A DNA stretch of 64,000 bases. Source: Desulfatitalea tepidiphila. Its GTDB lineage: Bacteria > Desulfobacterota > Desulfobacteria > Desulfobacterales > Desulfosarcinaceae. A model generated the notes under the pieces. That model was not told where the DNA came from, ran no database searches, and saw only the letters and a list, made by a program, of their open reading frames with translations. Made by a program: the position numbers and the translations under genes. This document shows, piece after piece, positions 8,571 through 16,909 of this stretch. How positions within the stretch are numbered: the first letter of the stretch is position 1; every line of letters begins with the position of its first letter. The stretch covers positions 310,001 to 374,000 of the forward strand of contig NZ_BCAG01000001.1 in the NCBI RefSeq assembly GCF_001293685.1. The letters run 5' to 3'.

Positions 8571-8992
8571 GTTTGCTCCTCGGTCAAAAGTATTGGTTTC
8601 TGAAAGTCTTCTTAAAACGGTTCCGGTCGATAAAAAGGGGTTCGGGCGGCGCTCATCGATGCGATCTTCTCTTCCCTCGCGAAATTTTGTCCGGGCCATT
8701 GTTTAGAAGGCATTCAACCAGAAGGGGAAATTGAAAACAACTCGGAGAACTACTAGGTTTTGGAGGTTTTTTTTCTAGGGCGGCCACCCCTGTTCATCGA
8801 TGAGGGTTTTTGTGGAGCCTACCAATAAACTACTAATAATGTTATTTATCGCTATTGATTTCGCCTTGGCCGACGATTAGAATTCGTTATTCTTCAGACC
8901 ATGAGCGGTTTGGTGATAACAATTTAAGGGAATCCGGGACGCAACGGCAACCTGAGCCGCACCATGCCGTGTCGATCCAGGGGGAGGTCGTT
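8571..8992. promoter_or_regulatory. Divergent control region with two NarL-like heptamers
   Basis: This 422-bp gap between divergent genes has no credible ORF. It is AT-richer than its surroundings. Two heptamers fitting the NarL consensus TACYNMT occur as a direct repeat, TACCAAT at 8820-8826 and TACTAAT at 8831-8837, 11 bp apart (one helical turn). The operon running leftward ends in a NarL-type regulator, so autogenous control is plausible but unproven. Confidence 0.35.
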
Positions 8993-9403
8993 ATGATGCT
9001 GGTCTATGGAGCCGCGGGAGTGGCCCTTTCGGTCCTGCTCTTCGGGGTCGTGTTGATCATGTGTCGGAACCCCAGGCCATCGGCCTGGACTAGCGATTTT
9101 CTTGTCGGCAATATTTACACGCCTGCCATCGTGGCCATGATGGCTGTCAGCGTGGCGTTCTTCATCAAGTTTCTCATTTCACTAGGCACCGAACCGTTCA
9201 GCATGACGCAACTCGCCGTCGCGATCGGGATTGTCGCGGTTGGGGTCGTTGGTCTGAAGATGCTTCGGATCAAAAAGCGATTGAGCGAATACGAGGCAGT
9301 GCAGACCTCCGCCGGCGTCATCGAGCCGGTCGCCTTTGCCAAAACGCGAAATGTTACAGACGAGCCACCCCACACGACCACCACCGGTCGAAAAGCGGCT
9401 TGA
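8993..9403 (+). CDS. Small membrane protein of unknown function
   Basis: A 136-aa protein with three hydrophobic helices (about 2-24, 38-60 and 70-85), followed by a charged cytoplasmic-looking tail rich in Thr. I do not recognise a family. The start is ATG 8993 because GGGGAGG lies just upstream, whereas the open frame back to 8855 is not hydrophobic or conserved-looking. It stands alone: divergent from the transporter operon, and 366 bases before the sulfite reductase gene. A strong hairpin follows at 9482-9511. Confidence 0.6.
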   Translation: MMLVYGAAGVALSVLLFGVVLIMCRNPRPSAWTSDFLVGNIYTPAIVAMMAVSVAFFIKFLISLGTEPFSMTQLAVAIGIVAVGVVGLKMLRIKKRLSEYEAVQTSAGVIEPVAFAKTRNVTDEPPHTTTTGRKAA

Positions 9404-9769
9404 CGTGGTCTTGTCCCTCTGGTTGACTTTTTCGAAATCCTCACAAGGCGCGTCACAACCCTTTAAGCTCTGCCAATAGAAGGGGGATCGGCCGCTGATT
9501 GGCGATCCCCCGGCGCCATGCACCCGACTGTCCTCACGCCCGCGAGCCTCGCCTCGCACCGGTCAGGCCGCCTATTCCTGGTCCCGAAGGGCCAACCCAT
9601 CCCATATAGATCGACATCGCGATCGCTCGAATGCCTCGGGGCTATCGTGTGCCCATCTCTTGTGTGTCGAGGTTTGCTTTTGATTCTGTGGCCAATAATG
9701 ATAAAGAAAAGTGTTGAATGACCTATTCAAGCCCACTTTGAGCCAATGATCAACATAAGGAGGAACCCC
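9404..9769. other. Intergenic region upstream of the sulfite reductase gene
   Basis: This gap holds a hairpin with arms GGGGGATCG at 9482-9490 and CGATCCCCC at 9503-9511, likely ending the upstream transcript although no T-run follows. The rest has no open frame with a ribosome site. An AT-rich stretch at 9695-9720 could hold the promoter of the next gene. Confidence 0.45.
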
Positions 9770-10426
9770 ATGCTGAAAATCGGAGAAAAAGGCGCCATTC
9801 CCCAAAAAGGCAGAACCACCTATGCCATTGCCCCCCATATCCCCTGCGGTGTGGTGACGCCGGAGTTGCTGCGGAAGCTGGCCGACATCGCGGAAAAATA
9901 TCAGGTCCAGGCGATGAAAATCACCGGCGCCACCCGTATCGCCCTGGTCGGATTGAAAGAAGAAGACATCGACAGTGTCTGGAACGATCTGGGAATGGAC
10001 AAGGGCGCGGCGGTGGGCCTTTGCGTCCGAAGCATCCGGGCATGTCCCGGCACCACCTTCTGTACCATGGGCAAACAGGATGCCCTCGGCATGGGCATGA
10101 AGCTGGATGCCCTCTATCATGGGGCTCAATTGCCGGGGAAGTTCAAGATGGCAGTGTCGGGCTGCAAGATCAATTGCGCCGAGTCTTCGGTTCGCGATTT
10201 CGGACTGATCGGCGAACCCGATGGCTGGAAGGTCGTGGTAGGCGGCAACGTGGGCGTCACCCCCAGACTGGCCGACGAGGTCGCAAAGGGCCTCACCGAC
10301 GAACAGGCCCTGGAATTCGCCCAAAAAGTGATCGCTTATTATGCGGAGACGGCCACCAAGGGTGAACGTCTCGGCAAGATGATCGAACGGGTCGGTCTCG
10401 ATGCTTTGAAGTCCGCTGTGCAATAA
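9770..10426 (+). CDS. Small monomeric sulfite reductase (assimilatory-type, sirohaem/4Fe-4S)
   Basis: A 218-aa protein matching the small low-spin sulfite reductase known from Desulfovibrio and relatives. It carries the sirohaem-[4Fe-4S] ligand set: C-x5-C in ACPGTTFCTMGK and C-x3-C in SGCKINCAES. It lacks the duplicated ferredoxin-like halves of full-length sulfite reductases and is much shorter than DsrA or DsrB, so it is not the main dissimilatory enzyme. Reaction: six-electron reduction of sulfite to sulfide, or a related sulfite/nitrite detoxification role. ATG 9770 follows a strong AAGGAGG site. It appears monocistronic. Confidence 0.88.
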   Translation: MLKIGEKGAIPQKGRTTYAIAPHIPCGVVTPELLRKLADIAEKYQVQAMKITGATRIALVGLKEEDIDSVWNDLGMDKGAAVGLCVRSIRACPGTTFCTMGKQDALGMGMKLDALYHGAQLPGKFKMAVSGCKINCAESSVRDFGLIGEPDGWKVVVGGNVGVTPRLADEVAKGLTDEQALEFAQKVIAYYAETATKGERLGKMIERVGLDALKSAVQ

Positions 10427-10434
10427 TCGACGTG

Positions 10435-10615
10435 GCATCCCGCAACTATTGAATACGTCATCCCGTTCTCGATCGGGTTTCATCACCTGTTGAAGATTCG
10501 GAATGCCGGCGCCGGACGGCATGACGCTTCGGCAGCGTCCTGGTGGCCCCCGGAGATCACACGGACTCACCTGGCGGCAGGCGGGTTTCCCATGATGGCA
10601 TTCCCCAGGTGAGCC
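10435..10615. repeat. Intergenic palindromes (CGTCAT-type repeat and 9-bp inverted repeat)
   Basis: Downstream of the sulfite reductase gene is a degenerate CGTCAT...ATGACG palindrome (about 10467-10529) of the same general type as the element at 21971-22043. It is followed by 9-bp arms CTCACCTGG and CCAGGTGAG ending near 10614. The stretch lies between convergent genes and may act as a bidirectional transcript end. No T-tract is present. Confidence 0.5.
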
Positions 10616-10634
10616 TCGTTTGCGATCAAGCGCG

Positions 10635-11003
10635 TCATCCCCCGGCGAGCTTGGTTTTGAATCCCTGCGTTTCCAGTTCCCTCTTGATGGCCTCCCGGTG
10701 ATCCCCTTGAATCATGATGATGCCATTTTTGGCCGAACCGCCGGTGCCGCAGAGGGTTTTGAGGCGGGCGGCCAATTGCCTCACCACATCCTCGTTTTCA
10801 TCAAATCCCGAGATGGTGGTGACCGTCTTGCCGCCCCGCCCCTTGGTTTCCCGTTTGATGCGGAGGATGCCATCGACCCTTGAATCGACCGATGAATTAA
10901 CATGCTTGCTCCTGCAACCGCACTTTTTCAAAGGACGGCCGCAATTCGGACACATGCGGCCGGTTTCGGTGGAATAGACCAGATGGGAATTGTCATTTTT
11001 CAT
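10635..11003 (-). CDS. SUI1/YciH-family translation initiation factor-like protein
   Basis: A 122-aa protein with a C-terminal SUI1 (eIF1-like) domain at about 50-120, including the basic GRGGKTVTTISGF strand-loop and GTGGSAKNGIIMIQGDHR, which match bacterial YciH. The N-terminal part has a four-Cys knuckle (C-x2-C and C-x-C spacing in MCPNCGRPLKKCGC), typical of the longer bacterial forms and likely zinc-binding. It is predicted to bind the ribosome and modulate start-codon fidelity. ATG 11003 is used; the upstream TTG adds only one residue. Confidence 0.88.
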   Translation of the reverse strand: MKNDNSHLVYSTETGRMCPNCGRPLKKCGCRSKHVNSSVDSRVDGILRIKRETKGRGGKTVTTISGFDENEDVVRQLAARLKTLCGTGGSAKNGIIMIQGDHREAIKRELETQGFKTKLAGG

Positions 11004-11041
11004 CAATACGATGCCTTAAAAAAGAAGATGACGACGAAATC

Positions 11042-11809
11042 TCACGCCAATCGCCCGAGAAACTCCCGGATGGCCGAGTTTACATCGTTCGGACGCTCGA
11101 TGGGAGACAGATGGCCGGCCTGGGGTATGCTCACGATGCTCGAGTTGGGAATGCCCTGGTGGAGGAATTGGGCATATTTGGGCGGCGTCAGCTGATCATC
11201 TTGGGCGGAAAGAATCAGGATCGTTTCGGAAATCTCTTTCAGACGGCTCATCACGTCGAAGGCGTTGCAGGCCGCAAAATCTTTGTAGACCACCTCGGGA
11301 CGGCACTTTTTCGACTCTTGGATGTACCCCCTAAGCAGATTGCGATCCGTTTTTGGAGAGGCCGCCACTTGCGGGCTCGATTCGACATAGGTCTGGTAAT
11401 CGGTTTTGATCATATCGAAGATTTGCGGCATGACCCTCAGCCGTGACCCCGTATTGATCAATATGCCCGCATGATAGCGCCCTTTTCCGTCGAGCAGCAG
11501 TTGAAGCGCCACCGCCCCGCCCAGGCTCAAGCCGCAGGGAATCGGCATGGGCGCCTGAAGACTCGCGATCAGTTTTTCCACCACCCGCGCATAGTCGTCG
11601 ACGCTGTCCATGCCTGCGCCGGGGCTCTCTCCGTGTCCGGGAAGATCCACGGCGACCGTGTTGGCGCAGTCATTCAGGCTCTCGAGCTGATTTTTCCAGA
11701 ATAACCGGTTGTTGCCCGAACCATGAATGAAGAAGATCGTCGGTCGATCCGCCTGGAGCGGCCATCGGCCGGCATCAAAAGAGATATTATCGATTATCGA
11801 ATGGGTCAT
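11042..11809 (-). CDS. Alpha/beta-hydrolase
   Basis: A 255-aa cytoplasmic alpha/beta-hydrolase. The oxyanion strand motif HGSGNN lies near residue 26 and VDLPGHG around 60. The nucleophile elbow G-L-S-L-G is in PCGLSLGGAVALQLLLDG, and the C-terminal His is in AGHLSPIERP. It resembles BioH/MenH/hydrolase-type carboxylesterases, but the substrate is not evident. ATG 11809 is preferred to 11839 because AAAGGA lies 7 bases upstream. It follows the Nudix gene on the same strand with a 50-base gap, so the two may be cotranscribed from the promoter at 12423-12450. Confidence 0.85.
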   Translation of the reverse strand: MTHSIIDNISFDAGRWPLQADRPTIFFIHGSGNNRLFWKNQLESLNDCANTVAVDLPGHGESPGAGMDSVDDYARVVEKLIASLQAPMPIPCGLSLGGAVALQLLLDGKGRYHAGILINTGSRLRVMPQIFDMIKTDYQTYVESSPQVAASPKTDRNLLRGYIQESKKCRPEVVYKDFAACNAFDVMSRLKEISETILILSAQDDQLTPPKYAQFLHQGIPNSSIVSIPQAGHLSPIERPNDVNSAIREFLGRLA

Positions 11810-11859
11810 TGAAGGTCCTTTCTTCTTCCACGTCTTCAATTAAAATCGACTGGACGCGC

Positions 11860-12252
11860 TCAAAGCGCTATTTGTCCCTGCCGGATCATCCGGACGAACG
11901 GCAGGTCCGCCGGCGCGAAATGGTATTGGTCGATATCATCGGCTCCCACCCAAACCGCCTCGGCATGATCGTTCAGCTTGAAATCACCTCCCACGATCCT
12001 TGCCCTGAAGGCCATCAACTCGATGGTGCCAAACTCATAGTCGTACACGCTGGTCCCCATATATTCACCGACCACCACATCGATCTCGAACTCTTCCCAA
12101 AGCTCCCGCTTCAGGCACTGCTCCGGCGTTTCGCCGCTTTCGACCTTGCCCCCCGGAAACTCCCACAGGCCGGCCAGCCTGGCCGTCGTTTTTCTTCTGG
12201 CGGCAAAGATTTTTCCTGCGTCGGTGATGAGGGCGGCGGTGACTTTGGTCAT
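11860..12252 (-). CDS. Nudix hydrolase, MutT/NudG-like
   Basis: A 130-aa nucleoside-triphosphate pyrophosphohydrolase. The WEFPGGK lead-in and Nudix box GKVESGE-x7-RELWEEF are clear and give the Mg-binding glutamates. In the consensus RE-U-x-EE-x-G-U the late Gly is replaced by Glu (EEFEI). This size class cleans oxidised or modified nucleotides from the pool. The start is placed at ATG 12252, where MTKVTAALI begins the fold; the open frame to 12450 has no family character. The long leader (about 170 nt) from the predicted promoter is unexplained. Confidence 0.85.
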   Translation of the reverse strand: MTKVTAALITDAGKIFAARRKTTARLAGLWEFPGGKVESGETPEQCLKRELWEEFEIDVVVGEYMGTSVYDYEFGTIELMAFRARIVGGDFKLNDHAEAVWVGADDIDQYHFAPADLPFVRMIRQGQIAL

Positions 12253-12422
12253 GGCGAAGCTCAGCCGATCAACGTTGTGCCGCATGCGATGCGGCGGAGT
12301 GGGTTTGAATTTTCTCTGATGGGGCGATTCTTTCTGTTGCGGTGATCGAAAACGTGGCGTCTTTTGCCCGACATGTCCCTGGCTTGCGCATGAAGTTGAT
12401 CCGATGGTTGCTGTTTTCGGGC

Positions 12423-12450
12423 AGGATACCATAAGCTGAGGGATTGTCAA
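12423..12450 (-). promoter_or_regulatory. Sigma-70-type promoter for the Nudix-hydrolase genes
   Basis: On the minus strand TTGACA (12445-12450) and TATCCT (12423-12428) are separated by 16 bp, a near-consensus sigma-70 promoter. It points at the Nudix gene about 170 bases downstream. The 373-bp gap 12253-12625 otherwise contains only the tRNA terminator. Confidence 0.6.
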
Positions 12451-12583
12451 GAATTGCGGGCAGATATTCGATCGGATAAGCCAGACAGGCAGGATGAGCT
12501 CCTCTCAGTTCAGAAATTCTCAATACATTAAAGAATATGCTGCCTATGTTGGGGATATTTTTGGGGACGATAGATTCAGGTAA

Positions 12584-12618
12584 GAAAAAAGGGCTTATGA
12601 TTCTAATCATAAGCCCTT
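12584..12618 (-). terminator. Rho-independent terminator of the tRNA operon
   Basis: Perfect 12-bp stem AAGGGCTTATGA / TCATAAGCCCTT with a 6-base loop, followed on the minus strand by six or more T residues. It sits 8 bases after the tRNA-Asp 3' end. Confidence 0.9.
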
Positions 12619-12625
12619 GATATTA

Positions 12626-12703
12626 TGGCGGGAGCGACGAGACTCGAACTCGCGACCTCCGGCGTGACAGGCCGGCGTTCTAACCAAACTGAACTACACC
12701 CCC
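12626..12703 (-). tRNA. tRNA-Asp (GTC)
   Basis: A complete cloverleaf is readable on the minus strand: acceptor GGGGGTG pairing with CGCTCCC (two wobble pairs), anticodon stem CCGGC/GCCGG with loop CTGTCAC giving anticodon GTC, T-arm with GTTCGAGTC, discriminator G and encoded CCA at 12626-12628. It is the distal gene of a two-tRNA operon ended by the terminator at 12584-12618. Confidence 0.95.
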
Positions 12704-12747
12704 GAAACTCATCGATAAGAACATGTTTTAGAGCTTTCCAGCTCGTT

Positions 12748-12823
12748 TGGTAGGCGGAACAGGGCTTGAACCTGTGACCCCCGGCTTGTAAGGCCGGTGC
12801 TCTACCAACTGAGCTATCCGCCC
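12748..12823 (-). tRNA. tRNA-Val (TAC)
   Basis: The minus strand folds with acceptor GGGCGGA / TCCGCCT (G-U first pair), D-arm AGCTCAGTTGGTAGAGC, anticodon stem CCGGC/GCCGG with loop CTTACAA giving anticodon TAC, T-arm GTTCAAGCC, discriminator A and encoded CCA at 12748-12750. It precedes tRNA-Asp by 44 bases. Confidence 0.95.
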
Positions 12824-13267
12824 GTGGATGAAGCGCTGTAGCTACCAGTTCGGATGATCGATGTCAAGCGGATTTTTAGGCCGTGATTGAAACTCGCCGG
12901 CATGACGCCTCCGAGACTTTAAAAGTTTATCAAACTGCGACCATCCGGGGAATCTATAAAAAGGATTTCCTATGACATGGTCGGAAAAATTTGCAACTGC
13001 GTTATTGAGAATGGAAGGGGGTGCCGGCAAAGGGGTGGGTCCCATTTTGGATAGCGGTGTGCATAAAGGCCTCAGGGAAGCGGGGATCCAACCGGATGTT
13101 CGGTGAGAGCAAACAGGCTTCCAGATAGTAAAACAGGCCGTTCAAAACAAATGTTGACCCTGTTGCCGCTCGCATTTAATATGGCAGGACCGAACAGAAG
13201 CCCGGGCCCGGCGCTTGATCTCCGCTCACTGCCGAAAAACAACTTACCTAAGGTGCAACGATCTGCG
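12824..13267. other. Intergenic region between the tRNA genes and the MFS gene
   Basis: This gap must hold the tRNA promoter (minus strand) and the promoter of the transporter operon (plus strand). I see no convincing conserved element or small gene. The open frame from 13103 is an unconserved upstream extension of the transporter. Confidence 0.4.
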
Positions 13268-14524
13268 ATGATACCCGATCATCTTAAACGCTGGCTGATT
13301 TTTCTGATCGCCTGCCTGCTGTTCGTGCTTTCCCAGTTTTATCGGGCGTCCGTGGCGGTGATCTCACCGCAGCTGATCGGTGAACTGGCGTTGGACACCC
13401 CGCAATTGAGCCTCATTTCGGCCGCATTCTTTTATGCTTTTGCCCTGATGCAGATTCCCATCAGCATGTACCTGGACGGCATCGGGCCGCGCATCTCCAT
13501 GACCGTGCTGTCGGCCATCGCCGTGGCGGGTTCGGTGGTGTTCGCCGCCGGTCATTCGGTGTCTGCGTTGGTTGCCGGCCGCGCGTTGATGGGCATCGGC
13601 ATGGCCTGCAACCTGATGGGCACGCTCAAGATCATCACTTTGTGGTTCACGCCGCGCTATTTTGCCACCCTGTCGGCCCTGGTCGTCTCTTTGGGGACCG
13701 TAGGCAATCTGATCGCGGCCACGCCGCTGGTGCTGCTGGCCCAGGCCATGGGGTGGCGCAACTCGTTTCTGGTCATGGCCGGGATCAATCTGATCCTGGT
13801 GGTTCTCTTTTTCGCCATTGCCCGCGACCGTCCCCGGACGCCGCTGGTTCCCGATGTGCCCGAGGCGGCGTCGACCCGGATGAGGGACATCCTGCAAAGC
13901 CTCGTTCGTCTTTTCAAAGAGAAGGACTATTGGATCATCTCCCTGGGCACCTTTTGCCGCTACGGCATCTTCGCGGCGGTGCAGGCCCTGTGGGCCGGGC
14001 CTTTCCTGATCCAGACCCTCCAGGTGCCGGCGGTCACGGCGGGCAACCTGCTCATCCTGACCAGCGTCGGCATCGTGGTGGGCAGCCCGATATTCGGATG
14101 GCTGTCCGATACGATTCTGGAAAATCGTAAAGGGGTCGTGATCAGCGGGTTGATCGGCATGGCGGTGGTCTTGCTGGTGCTGACCCGGCTGGAGCCCGGC
14201 ACGGGCATGGCGGTGCTGAGCATCCTCTTTTTTTCCTTCGGTTTCTTTGGCAGCGCCGGCGGAATCATGTACACCCACATCAAAGAGCGCATGCCCCCGG
14301 AGCGGGCAGGCGCAGCCATGACCGGGATCAATTTTTTCACCATGATCGGCGTGGCGGTTTTCCTCCAGGGCCTTGGCAACATGATGAAATATCTGCATCC
14401 CGACGATGCCATGGGCGGCTCGGCATTCATCGACGCCTTCGGGTTCTGCGCCATCTGCCTGGTCGTCACCACCGTGATCTACCTGTTTACCGTCGAAACT
14501 CTTGGCAAGAGAAAAAAGGGATAG
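13268..14524 (+). CDS. Major facilitator superfamily transporter
   Basis: A 418-aa protein with 12 predicted membrane helices. The first begins at about residue 10 (WLIFLIACLLFVLSQFYRAS). The MFS motif-A region D-G-x-G-x-R between helices 2 and 3 appears as YLDGIGPRIS, and a GRALMGIGMACNLMG helix follows. A cytoplasmic linker is at about 200-225. ATG 13268 is used because upstream codons are not hydrophobic and AAGGTG lies before it. It is followed after 11 bases by the nitronate-monooxygenase-like gene, suggesting that it imports or exports that enzyme's substrate. Specificity is unknown. Confidence 0.87.
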   Translation: MIPDHLKRWLIFLIACLLFVLSQFYRASVAVISPQLIGELALDTPQLSLISAAFFYAFALMQIPISMYLDGIGPRISMTVLSAIAVAGSVVFAAGHSVSALVAGRALMGIGMACNLMGTLKIITLWFTPRYFATLSALVVSLGTVGNLIAATPLVLLAQAMGWRNSFLVMAGINLILVVLFFAIARDRPRTPLVPDVPEAASTRMRDILQSLVRLFKEKDYWIISLGTFCRYGIFAAVQALWAGPFLIQTLQVPAVTAGNLLILTSVGIVVGSPIFGWLSDTILENRKGVVISGLIGMAVVLLVLTRLEPGTGMAVLSILFFSFGFFGSAGGIMYTHIKERMPPERAGAAMTGINFFTMIGVAVFLQGLGNMMKYLHPDDAMGGSAFIDAFGFCAICLVVTTVIYLFTVETLGKRKKG

Positions 14525-14535
14525 GAGGCGTGGAT

Positions 14536-15429
14536 ATGAGCAATTTGCTGGACCTTTTGGGCTGTCGTTATCCGATCATCCAAGGCCCTGTGGGGGAACT
14601 GAACGACCCGCGGATGGTGGCGGCGGTGTCCGAAGCCGGCGGCTTCGGCATGCTGGCCCTGGGCTTTATCACCGACCTGGAGAAGGTGAAGCGGATGATC
14701 GCCGAGGTGCGGGCGCTGACCGATAAGCCCTTCGGCGCCAATCTCATGATCGCCATGAATCCCAACAACGAGGCGATACTGGAGATGCTGGCCGGGGCCG
14801 GCGTCCGGACGGTGACCACCTCGGCCGGTTCGCCCAAGAAGATCTATCCAAGGATCAAGGCTCTGGGCCTCAACGGCCTGCATGTGGCCCTGGCGGCCCC
14901 TCTGGCGGTCAAGGCCGTCGAGGCCGGCGCGGACGGAGTGGTGGTCTCGGGCGCCGAATCCGGCGGCTTGCGCACCACGGGGCCTGAATCGACCAATATG
15001 ATCCTGATTCCCCTGGTTTGCGACCAGGTGGACGTGCCGGTGGTCGCGGCCGGCGGTATCGCGGATCGCAGGGGCTACCGGGCGGCCCTGGCCCTCGGCG
15101 CCCAGGGGGTCCAGGTCGGCACGGCGTTTTTGTGCGCGGAAGAGAGTCCGGCCTCCCCGGCGTGGAAAGAGGCCATCATCGGTTGCGGCGATGCCGGCAC
15201 TACGCTGCTGCCCATGGGCCCCATGGCCATGAGAACCATCGTCAATCCCAAAATGGCCGGCCTGATGGCCGAGGGTGCGGACCTGAGCAAGGCCTATCAA
15301 CTGGGCGATGCGGGCAAAGCCTGGCGCAGCGGCGATTTCGACCTGTTTCCGGCCGGTGCCGGCCAGGTCAGCGCGCTGATCAAAAAGATCCGGCCGGTCA
15401 AAGCGATCATCGAGGGGATGGTCGCCTGA
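14536..15429 (+). CDS. Nitronate monooxygenase-like FMN enzyme (NMO/FabK family)
   Basis: A 297-aa TIM-barrel flavoprotein of the 2-nitropropane dioxygenase family: N-terminal YPIIQGPVG, the VVSGAESGG phosphate-binding loop at about 140, VVAAGGIADRRG near 175, and ALGAQGVQVGTAFLCAEES. Family members oxidise nitronates or act as enoyl-ACP reductases. In anaerobes they are often of unknown function. ATG 14536 is chosen over GTG 14530 because the TAGGAGG site at 14522-14528 is well spaced only for the former. It lies in an operon with the MFS transporter and the UGSC selenoprotein pair. Confidence 0.85.
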   Translation: MSNLLDLLGCRYPIIQGPVGELNDPRMVAAVSEAGGFGMLALGFITDLEKVKRMIAEVRALTDKPFGANLMIAMNPNNEAILEMLAGAGVRTVTTSAGSPKKIYPRIKALGLNGLHVALAAPLAVKAVEAGADGVVVSGAESGGLRTTGPESTNMILIPLVCDQVDVPVVAAGGIADRRGYRAALALGAQGVQVGTAFLCAEESPASPAWKEAIIGCGDAGTTLLPMGPMAMRTIVNPKMAGLMAEGADLSKAYQLGDAGKAWRSGDFDLFPAGAGQVSALIKKIRPVKAIIEGMVA

Positions 15430-15469
15430 CCAGTGTCTTGCTTTTAACCGAAAACGGAAAGGCACATTC

Positions 15470-16909
15470 ATGGAGATACCCGCCGACGGGCTTATCGTCG
15501 TGTGCAAGCGGGAATGCGCCACCTGCGGCATGGTCGTTCCGGTGCTTCGCGAGATCGTCGACAAGGGAAAGCCGCTGACCGTCTGCTCCCAGGACGACCC
15601 CGCCTTCCCGGACGGATGGCCGGGGGTGGTGGACGATACGGCCCTGGCCCACTCCTTCCGCCTGGCCGTCGAGGCCGTGCCGACCCTGATCCGGATGCAA
15701 AACGGGGTGGAGACGGCACGGGCCGTGGGTTGGGACCGGGCCGAATGGCAGGCGGTCACCGGCATCGAGGGTTTGGGCGAGGATTTGCCGCCGAACCGGC
15801 CGGGGTGCGGCTCCCGGAGCGTCGAGCCCGGCTTGGCCGAGGAATTGGCCTTGCGTTACGGCGGCGTTCGCCTGGCGGCGCGCCGGATCGAGACGCCGTC
15901 GCATGAAGACGAGATGGAAACCTGCTTTGCCAGGGGGTGGACCGACGGCCTGCCGGTGGTGCCGCCCACCGAGGTACGGGTGGTGCGCATGCTGGCCGGG
16001 ACCCGCCGTGCGCCGGACGAGGTGGTGGGCATCATACCGCCCAACCAGGCGCCCTGCACCGTTGAAAAGGTGGCCATCAACGCGGTCATGGCCGGCTGCA
16101 AGCCGGAATACCTGCCCATCGTGATCGCCGCCGTGGAGGCGGCCTGCCTGGATACGTTCTGTCTGCACGGCCTGCTGGCCACCACCTATTTCGCGGGTCC
16201 GGTGGTGATCGTCAACGGCCCCATGGCAAAGGCGGTGGGCATGAACTCGGGCGTCAATGCCTTCGGCCAGGGCAACCGGGCCAATGCGACCATCGGCCGG
16301 GCCTTGCAGCTGGTAGTGCGCAACGTGGGCGGGGGGCGGCCGGGCGAGATCGACCGCGCCACGTTGGGCACACCGGGGAAATACACTTTCTGCTTTGCCG
16401 AGGACGAAGCCGGTTCGCCCTGGGAATCACTGGCCGCCGAACGCGGCTTTGCCCAAGGCGCATCGACGGTGACCCTCTTTGCCGGCAGCGGGGTGCAGCC
16501 CATTTTCGACCAGCACTCCCGCGACCCCGAATCCCTGGCGCGCACCTATGCGGCCTGTCTGCGCACCGTGGCTCATCCCAAGATTCCCATGGCAGCGGAC
16601 GCCTTCCTGGTGGTATCGCCCGAACACGGCCGGGTGTTCCGCCAGGCCGGTTGGACCAAGGCGCGCCTGCGCCAGCGGTTGGACGAGCTGCTGCAGATTC
16701 CCGGCGTCGATCTGGTGCGCGGCGCCCACGGCATGGCCGAAGGCATTCCCGAGTCCCTGGCCCACACCACTCTGCCCAAATTTCGACCGGGCGGCCTCGA
16801 TATCGTGCATGCCGGCGGTACGGCGGGCATGTTTTCGGCCATCATCAGCGGCTGGGTGGCCAGCGGCGCCAAGGGAAGTCAATCGGTCACCAAGGAGATT
16901 GGACAATGA
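15470..16909 (+). CDS. Thioredoxin-fold/large conserved domain protein partnered with UGSC selenoprotein
   Basis: A 479-aa protein. The first ~95 residues look like a thioredoxin-type fold: strand, then C12-K-R-E-C16-A-T-C19-G, and VEAVPTLIRM with the cis-proline. Residues ~150-470 form a separate domain containing RGWTDGLPVVPPT, a G-M-N-S-G-x-N-A-F-G-Q-G-N-R loop and many Gly/Ala helices. I recognise this domain as one that accompanies UGSC-family proteins but cannot assign chemistry to it. Its TGA stop overlaps the ATG of the selenoprotein gene, so the two are translationally coupled and probably work together in thiol/selenol redox chemistry. Confidence 0.7.
   Translation: MEIPADGLIVVCKRECATCGMVVPVLREIVDKGKPLTVCSQDDPAFPDGWPGVVDDTALAHSFRLAVEAVPTLIRMQNGVETARAVGWDRAEWQAVTGIEGLGEDLPPNRPGCGSRSVEPGLAEELALRYGGVRLAARRIETPSHEDEMETCFARGWTDGLPVVPPTEVRVVRMLAGTRRAPDEVVGIIPPNQAPCTVEKVAINAVMAGCKPEYLPIVIAAVEAACLDTFCLHGLLATTYFAGPVVIVNGPMAKAVGMNSGVNAFGQGNRANATIGRALQLVVRNVGGGRPGEIDRATLGTPGKYTFCFAEDEAGSPWESLAAERGFAQGASTVTLFAGSGVQPIFDQHSRDPESLARTYAACLRTVAHPKIPMAADAFLVVSPEHGRVFRQAGWTKARLRQRLDELLQIPGVDLVRGAHGMAEGIPESLAHTTLPKFRPGGLDIVHAGGTAGMFSAIISGWVASGAKGSQSVTKEIGQ

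Noticed and set aside
9770-10426. Possible DsrA/DsrB dissimilatory sulfite reductase
   Set aside because: The protein is only 218 aa with a single sirohaem-site set, matching the small monomeric enzyme instead.
12269-12610. A 113-aa minus-strand ORF between the Nudix gene and the tRNA genes
   Set aside because: It overlaps the tRNA terminator and the Nudix promoter and has no family character.
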